64,000 bases of DNA from Pycnococcus provasolii (taxonomy: Eukaryota > Chlorophyta > Pseudoscourfieldiophyceae > Pseudoscourfieldiales): NCBI GenBank assembly GCA_049487715.1, contig CP150574.1:186001-250000 (forward strand), in the 5' to 3' direction. Position 1 is the first letter of the stretch; each line of letters opens with the position of its first letter. A program made the position numbers and the translations under genes. Shown one piece after another: positions 9,276 to 18,844 of this stretch. Under the pieces are notes generated by a model, which was not told the DNA's origin, ran no database searches, and was given only the letters and a program-made list of their open reading frames with translations.

Positions 9276-9695
9276 TCAACTCTCAAAGCCAAACTTTTGC
9301 CGCTGTCTGCGCTCTCGTAGCATCTTATTGCCTATGCCCTCGTTCCAGCCAAGATTTACACCTTTCGGCAGCTTCGTGCTTACGTACCCGACGGTATGCA
9401 ACTCTTTCGGAGCACTGCGACCACTGCCAAGCTTCTTGCTGCGAGCTTGCTTGTTTCCTTTCACGGTGCGGTGTATTGGTGCGAGCTTGCTGGCGCGTGC
9501 GCTGACGTGATCGTGTGTCACGGCAAGAAGTGCTCTCCTTGGAGCTTGCGTCACCGTCGTCGCAAGCTCCCCACGCGCCACTATCGTTTGGCAGCTTGCT
9601 AACCTTAGGAGCAGGACGACAGCGGCCACCAGGACGTTGCATATTGAAGGAGGACGCGTGCGAGCCGAAAGACGCATCCAAACCAACCAAACCAA
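9276..9695 (-). CDS. Possible small basic protein, gene structure unresolved
   Basis: An open frame of up to 139 codons whose last 60 residues look coding: basic, with KLGSGRSAPKELHTVGY and KMLRERRQRQKFGFES at the C-terminus. The overlapping frame ending at 9741 shares the region and an intron may join them, since GT and AG sites are present. A CCCTAA tract at 9956-9976 lies upstream, as seen for other genes here. I recognise no family, and it may not be a gene. Confidence 0.25.
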   Translation of the reverse strand: MVWLVWMRLSARTRPPSICNVLVAAVVLLLRLASCQTIVARGELATTVTQAPRRALLAVTHDHVSARASKLAPIHRTVKGNKQARSKKLGSGRSAPKELHTVGYVSTKLPKGVNLGWNEGIGNKMLRERRQRQKFGFES

Positions 9696-9952
9696 CGTCT
9701 GTCAACGGCCAAATGCCAAGCCTGTGAACTAACCTTAACACGCAGTAAACCAGTAAAAGCTAACCTTATTTCGCATGCACGGCCTGGCCTGTTGTTTTTC
9801 GTCGGCTGAGAACAGCGAGACACACCAACCACCACACCACGCCCAAAAGACAGACAGAAATGGGGGCACCAATACCGACTTTAACACGCGGCCTCCGTGG
9901 TGCTCTGCAGAACTCAGAACTCATCAGAAGGGAAAAAGAAAACGACGCGAGC

Positions 9953-9979
9953 GCTAACCCTAACCCTAACCCTAAAACC
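9953..9979 (-). repeat. Interstitial telomere-like tract (TTAGGG)n
   Basis: About four CCCTAA hexamers on the + strand. No certain gene adjoins; the possible small gene at 9276-9695 (-) would have the tract upstream on its coding strand. Confidence 0.8.
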
Positions 9980-10332
9980 CTATTGTTCGGTCGAATAAAG
10001 GTGTACAGTTGAAGGAACGCGCCACTGCCTGGAGGTGGTGGTAGTGGTGTGTGTAGTTGTTGTTCTCGTAGTGTCCCCCCGGGACCGGTGTCACCCTCAG
10101 ACGCCATTGTTGTTGGTCGTATGAAAGTAAGTAAAGGTCAAGAATGACGTTACAAAGAAGGTGAAAGTAAAGCGCGCGCCGCCAGCGCGCCGCCAGTTTA
10201 GCGCGTTAGTCAATCTGCGCCAATCACATCAAATCACCTTCGAAAAGAACGTCTTGAACAATTATTCCCAAAGGGGGTGTTTATAGTGGGCTGTCATTCC
10301 CACACAATAAACACACTACGTCCTGAAAAAGT
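9980..10332. other. Intergenic with an imperfect hairpin
   Basis: No gene seen. At 10277-10314 an imperfect hairpin pairs GTGTTTAT with ATAAACAC around a GTGGG/CCCAC inner stem. It lies just left of the first 87-bp direct repeat. Confidence 0.4.
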
Positions 10333-10419
10333 CAAGACGGTTTTTCCAAAATCAAACCCACAAAACAAATCTCCAGTGGGGGTTTCACCAGACAACAAAC
10401 CCCCAATCAGTGTTCATCA
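10333..10419. repeat. 87-bp direct repeat, left copy
   Basis: Identical base for base to 11407-11493. It contains a 9-bp stem (TGGGGGTTT pairing with AAACCCCCA) around an 11-base loop. The two copies bracket the copia remnant. Confidence 0.9.
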
Positions 10420-10471
10420 CTCCTCCTCAATCGTCGCAAGGTCTCGTGACTTGCGGCGATTGCTCTGCAGG

Positions 10472-11406
10472 TCAATATCTCCGCCATTCAGCGCAACTGA
10501 GTGGTATTTCATTGGCAGCGTTGACGTCCGTTGCCGGTGTTTGGGCCTTGCGTTGTGACGCTATGTCTTTTGCGAATCGCTCCATCAGCATCTTAGCATA
10601 TTTCTCCTGATGCAAGCGAATTCCGCCATCTGGCAGGTAATCAAGTTGCATGCCAAGTAGTTCTCCGGGGCTGCGTTCCAGCTTGACGCGGTCGAAGGTT
10701 GTCTTCAATAGAGTCACTAGGTCATCGATGTCCGACTTAAGGAACGACGAGTGACGCGCGACGTATCCAGTAGAGTTAGTAGTCCTAACTACTAACTCTC
10801 AAACCATAAACTCCAACATATCCAGTGATCCAATAATGGATCCCAGATCCAGGTATGAGTTATGACTCTCGTCACGACTCTTTCTGTGCGAAGATAGGTC
10901 CGTCGTCCACGTGAGTAGAGATGACTATCAAAGTGCCGGCAGCGAGACTTCCTTTGAAGAAGGTGCATGGGTCAGCATCAGATCGCGTATACTCTTGCAG
11001 CAGCGTTTCCTCCAGATGAAGCCAGAAACTTCGACCCGCGTCGCTCTGGCCGTATAGCACGCGGAGCAGCATCAGGACGTCGGTGCTGCCGTCCCAATAT
11101 CCGGTGGGTTGATCAATGATGCATCGACGTTTTGCAGGTGTTGATGCAAAGGCATTGCCTATATCAAAGCATGCGCAATGCTTGAATGTTCCTGCGCCGA
11201 GTAGGCTGATGAGTGTCCGCAGTATGGGTAGAGATACCATGGCGCTGTATTTGGCAAATTCGTGGGTCTCCCGATCGCCTCTTACGCATAGTCTGCTGCG
11301 GCATTCCTTGATGCTGCCCTCTGGGTTGAGCTTGTAGCGATACGCCCATGTCGTTGGAAGCACCTTGTCGCCTCTCTGCAGCATAGAGCGTTTCACCTTG
11401 ATAAAG
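10472..11406 (-). pseudogene. Ty1/copia reverse transcriptase remnant
   Basis: Two fragments of one polyprotein on the - strand. 10872-11400 encodes the RT start (TTWAYRYKLNPEGSIKE, then CFDIGNAFAS, QPTGYWDG, LYGQSDAGRSFWLHLEE) up to the catalytic THVDD, the copia equivalent of YVDD. 10472-10717 continues with LGMQLDYLPDGGIRLHQEKY, the next conserved RT segment. About 150 bp between them (10718-10871) is out of frame, so the reading is broken. No gag, protease, integrase or LTR is recognisable around it. A related copy lies at 20480-20870 on the other strand and shares the GNAFAS-x-PA-x-RR signature. The remnant is not functional. Confidence 0.85.
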
Positions 11407-11493
11407 CAAGACGGTTTTTCCAAAATCAAACCCACAAAACAAATCTCCAGTGGGGGTTTCACCAGACAACAAACCCCCAATCAGTGTTCATCA
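11407..11493. repeat. 87-bp direct repeat, right copy
   Basis: Identical to 10333-10419. Its right edge abuts the coding-like fragment at 11494-11905. Confidence 0.9.
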
Positions 11494-11905
11494 ACAGTAA
11501 TGGTACGATACAATTGTTCCGTGACGTTTGACCCACACTCGCCCGATGGAGCGTTGCGCCTTCCGTCGTAAGCGCCGCGCTGGCGGGCGGGAAGATACGT
11601 GCTGTCGCGACGCGTAGAGCATCTTGGCGCGCATGCGAGGGTGCGGTCGCCGCGATCCGAAGAATGTCGTACCTGCCGCGGCTTACGTGCGAAGCACGAG
11701 CAATCGCCGCGCCTGCGTCTTGAAGTAAGATCCGGGCGTCAGGTAAGTTGGCGAGAAAACCCTCCACCTGGGCGAGATGGTCGATGGCAGAGGAGAGGTG
11801 GGCAGCAACCGTGTAGTGGTGTGCGGCTTCAATCTTCTCGCGCGTGGCGTCCGTACGAGAGAAGTGTGCGAGTTCGTAGCCATGTAACGCGAGCCGTGAT
11901 CCCTA
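11494..11905 (-). pseudogene. Coding-like fragment truncated by the repeat
   Basis: On the - strand one frame reads as plausible protein for about 130 codons (ALHGYELAHFSRTDATREK, then HHYTVAAHLSSAIDHLAQVE, then ARILLQDAGAAIARA). It is closed upstream by a stop at about 11906, unless an intron ends there, and runs downstream into the 87-bp repeat, where it stops. I do not recognise the family. The simplest reading is a host gene cut by insertion of the retroelement remnant; chance is the alternative. Confidence 0.35.
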
Positions 11906-12395
11906 ACGTGTAGAATCCAACGCATCATCTTGGCCCGCCTCTTGCAAAAAGACGGGCAAGAAGAGCGCATGTCAATTAAGTCCACGCACGACCGGGATCC
12001 CCAGCCCTGGAGCAGGTATAAAAAGTAGCCCAAACCCTAACCGAGGGGAATCCCTCCCCGGAATGGGAATCCCCTCGAAGCCGCCGTCACTCGTTGTTCC
12101 CCTTCCCCCTGGTACTTTTCCAATTCTCCGCATCGTAATATGTGACAATCATGGGTTGGCGATGCCCACGTGTGTTTCTTTTGTGTTCATGTGTGCGCAC
12201 TTCGCCTCTCTTGTCTTCATGGGTCCCAGGACGGTGTGGATGGGTATGCGTGCGCCCATGGGTACCCCCATAGGCGGCATTGGATTCCTCAACGACCTGT
12301 GTCTGTGTGTGTGTTCGATTTGAATGATGTCCTCTCGACCTGTGTTCTCTGCTCATGGTCATGGGTGCCGCCGCTTCGTAAGTGCGCTGCAGCTC
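11906..12395. other. Intergenic, 5' flank of the receptor-like gene
   Basis: No gene supported. One telomere-like AACCCTAACC occurs at about 12036. TG-rich sequence from 12170 to 12320 precedes the start of the receptor-like gene. Confidence 0.4.
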
Positions 12396-15300
12396 ATGCG
12401 TGTTTTCTTGTGCGGGTGCGTGCTCGTGCTCACGACAATGTCCACCGCACGCGTATGCCAACTGCAAATAGGCGGCGCGCACGCTGCGGAGTCGTCGGGC
12501 GTCGACACAACCGCTTCAGCAACCACCATAACGATGCCAAACGACCACCAAACGATACCGAACCTAAGCAACAACAACGACGACAACGGCAACAACAACG
12601 TCGTGTCAGCAGTCACGGGGACGTTGGTCATTACGCTTGCTCCGGCGAGCATTCCTTACGCCAACCTCGTACTGAACGCGCCGACGAACGAAGACGCGAG
12701 AAATGCTGGGGCGGGCGCCGCACGAGATGGCTTGGCGGCGTCCATCGCAAGGGCGATAGGTGCAACAAGTGCGAACGCCGTGCGACTCGCAGACCGCACA
12801 GGACTCGCTAGACCGACGAGTGGATGGGCCATCACCATCGCCAAGGCGGCGCTTGGAATACCGCAGACGCAACAGGAGGGACAAACGCAGCAGCTTTGGG
12901 AGGTGCCAATCTACGTCACCGCGTGGTTCACGGACTTAAACAGTGCTGAGGCGGCAAAGGCAGCAATGGACGAAGGGGCTGTGCGCCTCGCGCTGATGGC
13001 ATACCCACCATTCGCGTTCTCGCTCGCCACCGCACGGTCACACTCCTTTCGTGGAACGGCGCTGGAGGTGGCGAAATTGCAAACAGAACCGATGGCCAAA
13101 TCGGCGATGTCGTCACAGCCGCTTCCTGTGCTCCTCCTGGCGAACACGACAACTACTGTGTTGTCTCACACAAAAGCAGCCGAAACATCGAAAAGCGTGA
13201 GCACTGCAGCGACGCTAGGTGCGCTCGCCACTTGCGATCCACTAGCACCAAAATTCCCAAAGTGCATTGGTCCCTGCATCATGCCAATCGCCGCGTCGTC
13301 GTCGTCGTCGACGTCGCACGCACTGGACGACATCTTTGTCTCCAACTACTACGGCCTACCGACACTCACGGAGCAGCGTGCAAATATGACGCTCACTGCG
13401 GAAGCGCTTCCGGGTGGGCCATCTGCGCTTGCCTGTCCTTCCATGGAGGCTGGATGCTGTGACACGCGAAGGCGATGCCCACCCGCACGAAGTTACGGTG
13501 CCGCCGCGGCGTGGTCACTCGTATCTGAAGGGCAGCACGCAGTTTGCGTATCTTTCAGCAACTCCTCGAATGCCACGCACGAAGTGCTGACCTTGATGCC
13601 CTACGAGTGTGCGCACCACTTCGGCAGCGAGCTCGGCGTGCCCAGTCGCACCGACGAAGATCTGGCGCTCGTCATCGCCGCTGAGGACGCCTCGTTTGCA
13701 ATGGCAGATTATGATGCTGCGGGTACGTGGCGTGCAATGTGGCGCTCTCGTTGCATGGCGGACGTAAACCCGACGTGCCCTGAGAGGCTAGCGCACGAAG
13801 CTTGTGAGAATGGCGACTTACCTGAGCAGGTTGCTGCGGCGATGAGGCAGGTTGCATCGGAGGCGTTGGTGGTGATGTCCACTCCACGGCATAACAATGA
13901 AACAAGCTGGAAAATTCCTCACCACGTCAGCGAGATGTCCGCATACCCGTACGACATCGTGGCAGCGGAACAAGAACAGCGAGCTCAAATTCGCATGGCC
14001 CACAACCTCAATGCACCAGAGCAAAATGCTCTCGCAGCGGCGCTGTCGTCGTCGGTGTCGTCGTCTGCTGTGTCGTCAAATATAACACAGACGAAGGACT
14101 TGAGCGTCACAGTTGAGCAGGTTGACGACGCCGACGACGACAACAACAACAATAACGTTACCATGCTCTGGGCACCCATCCCGGACTTTCAAGATTTTGC
14201 CGTCATCGTTGGTGAGACGACTGCTGCCGCGATGGAGGAGATTCGTCGCGAGAATGCAACTTTCGATATCATGAGTGGTGGCACGACTGCAGTCGCACTT
14301 GCGGAGATTGAGCGTGAAGGTGGACATCTGATGTACAACGTGACGGAGGCGGAGGCTAGGCTTGTAGCAGCCGTGGAAGATACGCGATTCTATGACGCAC
14401 AGGTGGAATATCGCAGCTTGATGCCACATCTCACATCCACGACGGATGTGCAGCGCGTTAATGCCATGGTGAATGCCGCGGCTGACGGCTATCCACTGTC
14501 TACCGCCCTCTCCGAAGGCCAGTACAGTAGTCTCGTCGACTTCGCAGCACCTGATGCCGAATTAATGGAGGTTGAGCTGCTCAACTTTCAGGAGCATGAT
14601 CCAATTCTGGTGCATATGACAAGTGGTATTAGTAGCGTTGGCGCAGAAATGACAACAACAACGACGATGACTGAGGATATTACTGGTGATCGGGCACAAA
14701 CGATTCAAACAAATGCAACATTCCAGTCGATAATCGTAGCAGTTGGCTCAATCGCGGTGATGTTGGTTTTGGCTGCGGCGGCGATTTTTGCCGTTTATCG
14801 TCGTCGCCGACATCGACGCCAAAGAATTGCGGGAGAATTACCGACGAGCGCTGAACGCTCACCTGCCGTGCAGAGGGCGCTCATGGCTGCGGAAAAGCTT
14901 GGTGCACACAGCAAAAATACTTGCGATCATGACGACGATTTGTCATGGAAGGCGTATGTTAAGAGCGCGCTTGCCGCACGCACCGCACCAACTCACCGTC
15001 CTGCGGCAATCAGCGAGGCAACTTCGCACTTCAACTCCGCTCGCCTTCTGCCCGTCGTTTCCAACGGTCGCTACGGACGTCTGCCAGCGTACAAGGGAAC
15101 GCTGCGTGACAAAACGGCTGTGCACGTGATGATTGTGGAGGAGGAGAAACGATTTCCAGGCCTTTTCGAAGCGCATGCAGGATGGTGGTGTCGTCTCCGT
15201 CATGCCCATCTTGCGAGGTGGTATGGCGTATGCCTTGACGTCCCCGCGGCTGCTCTCCGCTCGTCATCCTCTACATCTCGTCATGGTGCAGCCGCGGCGA

Positions 15301-15944
15301 TCATCGAGGCTTGCGAGAACGGAAGCCTTCGATCGCGCATTCGCGACTCACCTGCACTTGGATTCCGAGCCCGTGTTCGTGCGCTGACAGGCGTTGCAAA
15401 GGCGTTAAGCGAGATTCACAGTTGCGCGCGCGCTATGGGACGAGTCGGACCTCCATGCTTACACTCTTCTTTGGCCAAGCTTGCGCATGGCGTGCACGGA
15501 CGGGTTAGGAGCGATTGCATCGTATTCGGCGCTGGTGATGTGGTGAAATTGGTGCCGCCGGTGGATCCCCCGGGTGGAGCTGTTGAGCTGCCTGACGCCG
15601 CAGCCTACCGTCGCCAAGCTGGAGACAGCAACAACAGCGGCAGTGCGATGGAAGCGGCGGAGGCGGACGACCTCTTCGCGTTGGGTGTGGTGATGGTGGA
15701 GGCCATTACAGGCCTGCCCGCGGTGGAGCGTGCAGGTGGTCAGCGTCGGCGCCTCGCCGACCACTGGTTGGCGCAGGGGGGGAGGTTTGGGGAGCGACCA
15801 CCTCTTGTGGACCCGCGTGTGCAACGCGAGACGCCAGCTGTGGCGGAAATGGCGCTCATCCGCCTGGGCGACGTTGCGCTGCGATGCCTCCAAGGCGGGG
15901 TGGTGGCTTTTGAAGTTGCTGGAGAACTTACAAAACTTCTGTAA
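12396..15944 (+). CDS. Receptor-like transmembrane pseudokinase
   Basis: 1182 residues from the ATG at 12396, chosen because MRVFLCGCVLVLTTMSTARV is a good signal peptide; an in-frame ATG at 12324 adds 24 residues. An extracellular region of about 750 residues contains a strand-rich domain (GTLVITLAPASIPY, LWEVPIYVTAWF), a Cys-containing middle and an Asn-rich linker. One membrane span (IIVAVGSIAVMLVLAAAAIF) is followed by an Arg-rich stop-transfer. The cytosolic 300 residues follow a tyrosine-kinase-like fold: SNGRYGRLPAYKGTLRDKT (glycine loop), LRHAHLARWYGVCLD, AIIEACENGSLRSRI, and DDLFALGVVMVEAITG in the C-lobe. The catalytic residues are missing: no VAIK lysine (VHVMIVEEEK), HSSLAK instead of HRDLKPEN, and KLVPP instead of DFG. 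It should bind a ligand outside and signal by scaffolding, not phosphorylation; the ligand is unknown. Confidence 0.8.
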   Translation: MRVFLCGCVLVLTTMSTARVCQLQIGGAHAAESSGVDTTASATTITMPNDHQTIPNLSNNNDDNGNNNVVSAVTGTLVITLAPASIPYANLVLNAPTNEDARNAGAGAARDGLAASIARAIGATSANAVRLADRTGLARPTSGWAITIAKAALGIPQTQQEGQTQQLWEVPIYVTAWFTDLNSAEAAKAAMDEGAVRLALMAYPPFAFSLATARSHSFRGTALEVAKLQTEPMAKSAMSSQPLPVLLLANTTTTVLSHTKAAETSKSVSTAATLGALATCDPLAPKFPKCIGPCIMPIAASSSSSTSHALDDIFVSNYYGLPTLTEQRANMTLTAEALPGGPSALACPSMEAGCCDTRRRCPPARSYGAAAAWSLVSEGQHAVCVSFSNSSNATHEVLTLMPYECAHHFGSELGVPSRTDEDLALVIAAEDASFAMADYDAAGTWRAMWRSRCMADVNPTCPERLAHEACENGDLPEQVAAAMRQVASEALVVMSTPRHNNETSWKIPHHVSEMSAYPYDIVAAEQEQRAQIRMAHNLNAPEQNALAAALSSSVSSSAVSSNITQTKDLSVTVEQVDDADDDNNNNNVTMLWAPIPDFQDFAVIVGETTAAAMEEIRRENATFDIMSGGTTAVALAEIEREGGHLMYNVTEAEARLVAAVEDTRFYDAQVEYRSLMPHLTSTTDVQRVNAMVNAAADGYPLSTALSEGQYSSLVDFAAPDAELMEVELLNFQEHDPILVHMTSGISSVGAEMTTTTTMTEDITGDRAQTIQTNATFQSIIVAVGSIAVMLVLAAAAIFAVYRRRRHRRQRIAGELPTSAERSPAVQRALMAAEKLGAHSKNTCDHDDDLSWKAYVKSALAARTAPTHRPAAISEATSHFNSARLLPVVSNGRYGRLPAYKGTLRDKTAVHVMIVEEEKRFPGLFEAHAGWWCRLRHAHLARWYGVCLDVPAAALRSSSSTSRHGAAAAIIEACENGSLRSRIRDSPALGFRARVRALTGVAKALSEIHSCARAMGRVGPPCLHSSLAKLAHGVHGRVRSDCIVFGAGDVVKLVPPVDPPGGAVELPDAAAYRRQAGDSNNSGSAMEAAEADDLFALGVVMVEAITGLPAVERAGGQRRRLADHWLAQGGRFGERPPLVDPRVQRETPAVAEMALIRLGDVALRCLQGGVVAFEVAGELTKLL

Positions 15945-16022
15945 AGAACACCTAAATCACAATCTCTTCTATTCACACGGAAAAAAAATAAAAAATTCGA
16001 AATTAAAATTAAAAGTCGTCGA

Positions 16023-18209
16023 TTAATGCGTTAGCTTCAATCCTCCCGGTGTCTTCGACATCGTGAGCGCAGTCTCGCGAGGTGGTGGGCCGCCAAGTGC
16101 ACCCTCCACTGCGTCAGGTCGTACCGGTTCGAACGCCGCAACCTCCAGCGGGCCGACATCTAGCTGGAAGTCACCTGGCACTGCCGACTCCAGCCCATGA
16201 TATGCGTAAGCGCGTGAGTTGGAGACGCTCATGCGCCTATTTCGGCGAATCACCAGTGCCACTAATGTGCCGCAGCCTGCACACATGATTAAGGCGCCAA
16301 CAATCAAGGGCAACATATGCTTATTTGTCTCCGGCGGTGACGGATCAATCTTTCGGCCATCGTCGTCAGACTTATCGATTGAAGTACCACCACTTTTAGC
16401 GTCAGCAGATCCGCTCCCGGGTACGGTCGTGGTACTGTCCGTAGATGATGGAGTGGCTGCCGTGGTGGTGACACTTGTTGTTGACGTCGTTGTGGGAGCT
16501 GCTGTGGTGGTTGTAGACGTCGTCATGGTTAGGGTCGTTGTCGTGGTCGTCGGGGGAGGAGGGGGAGGTGGAGGCGGTGGTGGCACAGGTGGTTGCGAAG
16601 GTGGCATAGCCTCGCTCGTTGATGTTGTCGTGGTGGGCGGTGGGGATGGTGGCGGTGAAGCAATGGTTGTGGTCGTCGTGTCAACGTCCGGCTCTTCCGC
16701 GTTGCTGACTTTGAGATACTTCCACGGCTTGTCCATATCAATGTCGTCCCACCGTGCCACCTCAACGAAAGGGTCGGCACCTTCCGGGCCATCGTCGTCC
16801 ATGAGCAGCGCCATTGACGTGGGAAAACGATCCGCGCGATCCGGCGTTCCTTCGAACGTCCTGAACACCACGCAGCGCACACGATCGGATCTTTTCAAGT
16901 GAAAGGCGAGTGACGCGCCACCATCTTCCGTCTCGTACACGTACGCGCGGGCCTCGTGTTGTCCATAGTGGCCTGAGCCGTGGCCGCTGCCGGAAGCGCT
17001 GCCACTGCCGGAGCCGCTGCCAAACTTCGCATTATAGACGGTGCCATGGCCTTTTACCTTCCACGGTATGTGCGCACTCGGGTCATCGCTGTACGCGATG
17101 CTTGTGACTGCAAGCGGCCTGCTACTGCAGTCGTCGCTCGAGTACAGGCCAACGTGGTCAACGTCCCAGAGTCGCATGCCCACATGGTCGCCCTCGTGCT
17201 CTATTGCGTCGGCACCGTGCCTGGAAACGACCTTCCACCAGCTCGCCGTTCCGTCGTCGTCGTCGTCGTCGTCGTCGTGGTCGTGGTCGTCTGCATTGCC
17301 GTCGTCTCGACCATCGTCGCCGTCGTCCACATCAGGCTTCGGCGGCGGGCTAGGTGGTGGTGCCGCCGCGTGCAGAACGCACGACGGACACTTCAGCAAT
17401 ACTTTGAACTCGTTCGTCTTGTACTTCTCGACTGTGTCCTTCACCGCAAACTCGCCGCGGCATATTTCGAATCCACCAAAATTGTCGTCGCGCAGCGGGA
17501 AAGGGTCGTGCTCCTTCAGCATACAGCGCAGGCACCACCCGTCGCTGTCTTGCGTGAACTTGCCGACGACTTTGTTTGTGAATGTGTACTCGTGCCTCAC
17601 CTTGTCCACTTCGTTCAGCTTGACGTCTTGCATTCCGTGTTTTGGAAAGCACTGCATGTACACTTCCGGCGCACCTTGCAGCGGTAGTTCGTGCGTTTGA
17701 AAGATTGTGATGGTAGCCAAGAGGAGGGAGGCGGTCGTGTTGTCATCATTATTGGAACCACCATCACCACCATCACCAGATAAGTCGTCCTGGAACGGGT
17801 CGAGTGGTGAATCCAGAGGGGGACCACCAGGGCGACCAGGCGCGCCATACACATCGTCGGAGGCGTCTTGCATATCACGTGGTTTCGTGTCGTCCACCGG
17901 AGTTTGGCCAAGTACCACCTTAAGGCCAAACTTACCAAAGATGGCAAACACAAACACAAACACAAACAAAACGAAATTTAAAGAAAGGGAACCAAAAAGA
18001 GAGCGTCCACCAAAAAGTGAGCGAGAAGAACCCAAAAACGAGCGGCACCTTAACGGCCGACGAGAAGGCCGACGAGAAGGAGCACACGAAACAACACGAA
18101 CACGAGAAGAGGAGAAAACTCCATATAAGACCGTTCTTAACCTTGAAGAGGAAGAGGAAGAGAGCGAAACATCAAACATGAAGCGAGAATGAGAAGGATG
18201 AGGGGGCGC
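16023..18209 (-). CDS. Type I surface protein with Pro/Thr-rich stalk
   Basis: About 728 residues from the Met at 18209 (18230 also in frame). A very hydrophobic stretch (FVLFVFVFVFAIFGKFG) about 80 residues in is either an internal signal anchor or a signal peptide whose true start lies after an unseen intron. Outside follow a Cys-containing domain (VYMQCFPKHGMQD, GWCLRCMLKEHD, FEICRGEF, LLKCPSCV), a Pro linker, an Asp run encoded by GTC/GAC repeats, a second domain (WWKVVSRHGADAIEHEG, VRCVVFRTFEG), a Gly/Ser repeat, and a long PPPP/TTTT stalk like O-glycosylated algal wall stalks. A C-terminal span (MLPLIVGALIMCAGCGTLVA) with RRNRR after it leaves a cytosolic tail of about 70 residues. No domain family recognised. 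It sits tail-to-tail with the pseudokinase gene; a shared surface role is only a guess. Confidence 0.65.
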   Translation of the reverse strand, partial: APPHPSHSRFMFDVSLSSSSSSRLRTVLYGVFSSSRVRVVSCAPSRRPSRRPLRCRSFLGSSRSLFGGRSLFGSLSLNFVLFVFVFVFAIFGKFGLKVVLGQTPVDDTKPRDMQDASDDVYGAPGRPGGPPLDSPLDPFQDDLSGDGGDGGSNNDDNTTASLLLATITIFQTHELPLQGAPEVYMQCFPKHGMQDVKLNEVDKVRHEYTFTNKVVGKFTQDSDGWCLRCMLKEHDPFPLRDDNFGGFEICRGEFAVKDTVEKYKTNEFKVLLKCPSCVLHAAAPPPSPPPKPDVDDGDDGRDDGNADDHDHDDDDDDDDGTASWWKVVSRHGADAIEHEGDHVGMRLWDVDHVGLYSSDDCSSRPLAVTSIAYSDDPSAHIPWKVKGHGTVYNAKFGSGSGSGSASGSGHGSGHYGQHEARAYVYETEDGGASLAFHLKRSDRVRCVVFRTFEGTPDRADRFPTSMALLMDDDGPEGADPFVEVARWDDIDMDKPWKYLKVSNAEEPDVDTTTTTIASPPPSPPPTTTTSTSEAMPPSQPPVPPPPPPPPPPPTTTTTTLTMTTSTTTTAAPTTTSTTSVTTTAATPSSTDSTTTVPGSGSADAKSGGTSIDKSDDDGRKIDPSPPETNKHMLPLIVGALIMCAGCGTLVALVIRRNRRMSVSNSRAYAYHGLESAVPGDFQLDVGPLEVAAFEPVRPDAVEGALGGPPPRETALTMSKTPGGLKLTH

Positions 18210-18527
18210 CATCACCACCACCACCACCAATCACCGGCCGAGAATTCTGATGATGGCGAAATCGGATGGCGAAATCAATCCCCCGGGGGCGGGGGGAGGG
18301 GGGGAAGAGGGATTGAATTTGAGGGGAGCGCGCGCCCGGCATTTCTTTGCCCCTCCAGGTGAGGGCTCAAAGAAAACATTATTACAAAAAGAAATGTGCT
18401 GGACTCCTTCTTGTTGTTGTTGGTCGACCCAGGTGGGGGGCCCGCGACGGTTTGGTGTAGAAGTAAAATTTGGGGATACGGCGTGGAATGAACCGGGCGC
18501 ACCGGGGGTTGGTGGGCCCCAGGTGTG

Positions 18528-18827
18528 TGTGAGTGGAAACCCTAATCCTAAGTGGAGAACAGTCTCGGACTTTGTGTCTTGAGGATACCTCCTCCGAAGA
18601 GGATACCTCCTCGTCACCGTTCCTTATCCCCTCAAGCTTTGCCCCAGGTGTCTTCCCTTTACACTAGAACTACTTATCTCTTAGTTCTCTAGGTGAGGTT
18701 CCCGGTGTCGACGTCACCCCGTCAACGTATCTACACTTCACTCTTTCCCTCCCGTGTACGTGTGTAAGTTGTGTAACGAAGACGGTCGTTACCTGACACT
18801 ACTTAGCAACCCTTGGTTGCCGTCACA
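18528..18827 (+). repeat. Left LTR (300 bp)
   Basis: Identical to 19850-20149. Starts TGTGAGTGG, ends GCCGTCACA. Confidence 0.93.
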
Positions 18828-18844
18828 CTTGCAAGTGGTTAGAC

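Noticed and set aside
10333-11493. A full copia element with 87-bp LTRs
   Set aside because: The repeats bracket only an RT fragment, do not start TG and end CA in the usual way, and no PBS, gag or integrase is visible.
18231-18617. 128-codon - strand frame
   Set aside because: It crosses the left LTR boundary of the retrotransposon, so it cannot be an old host gene, and it has no domain.
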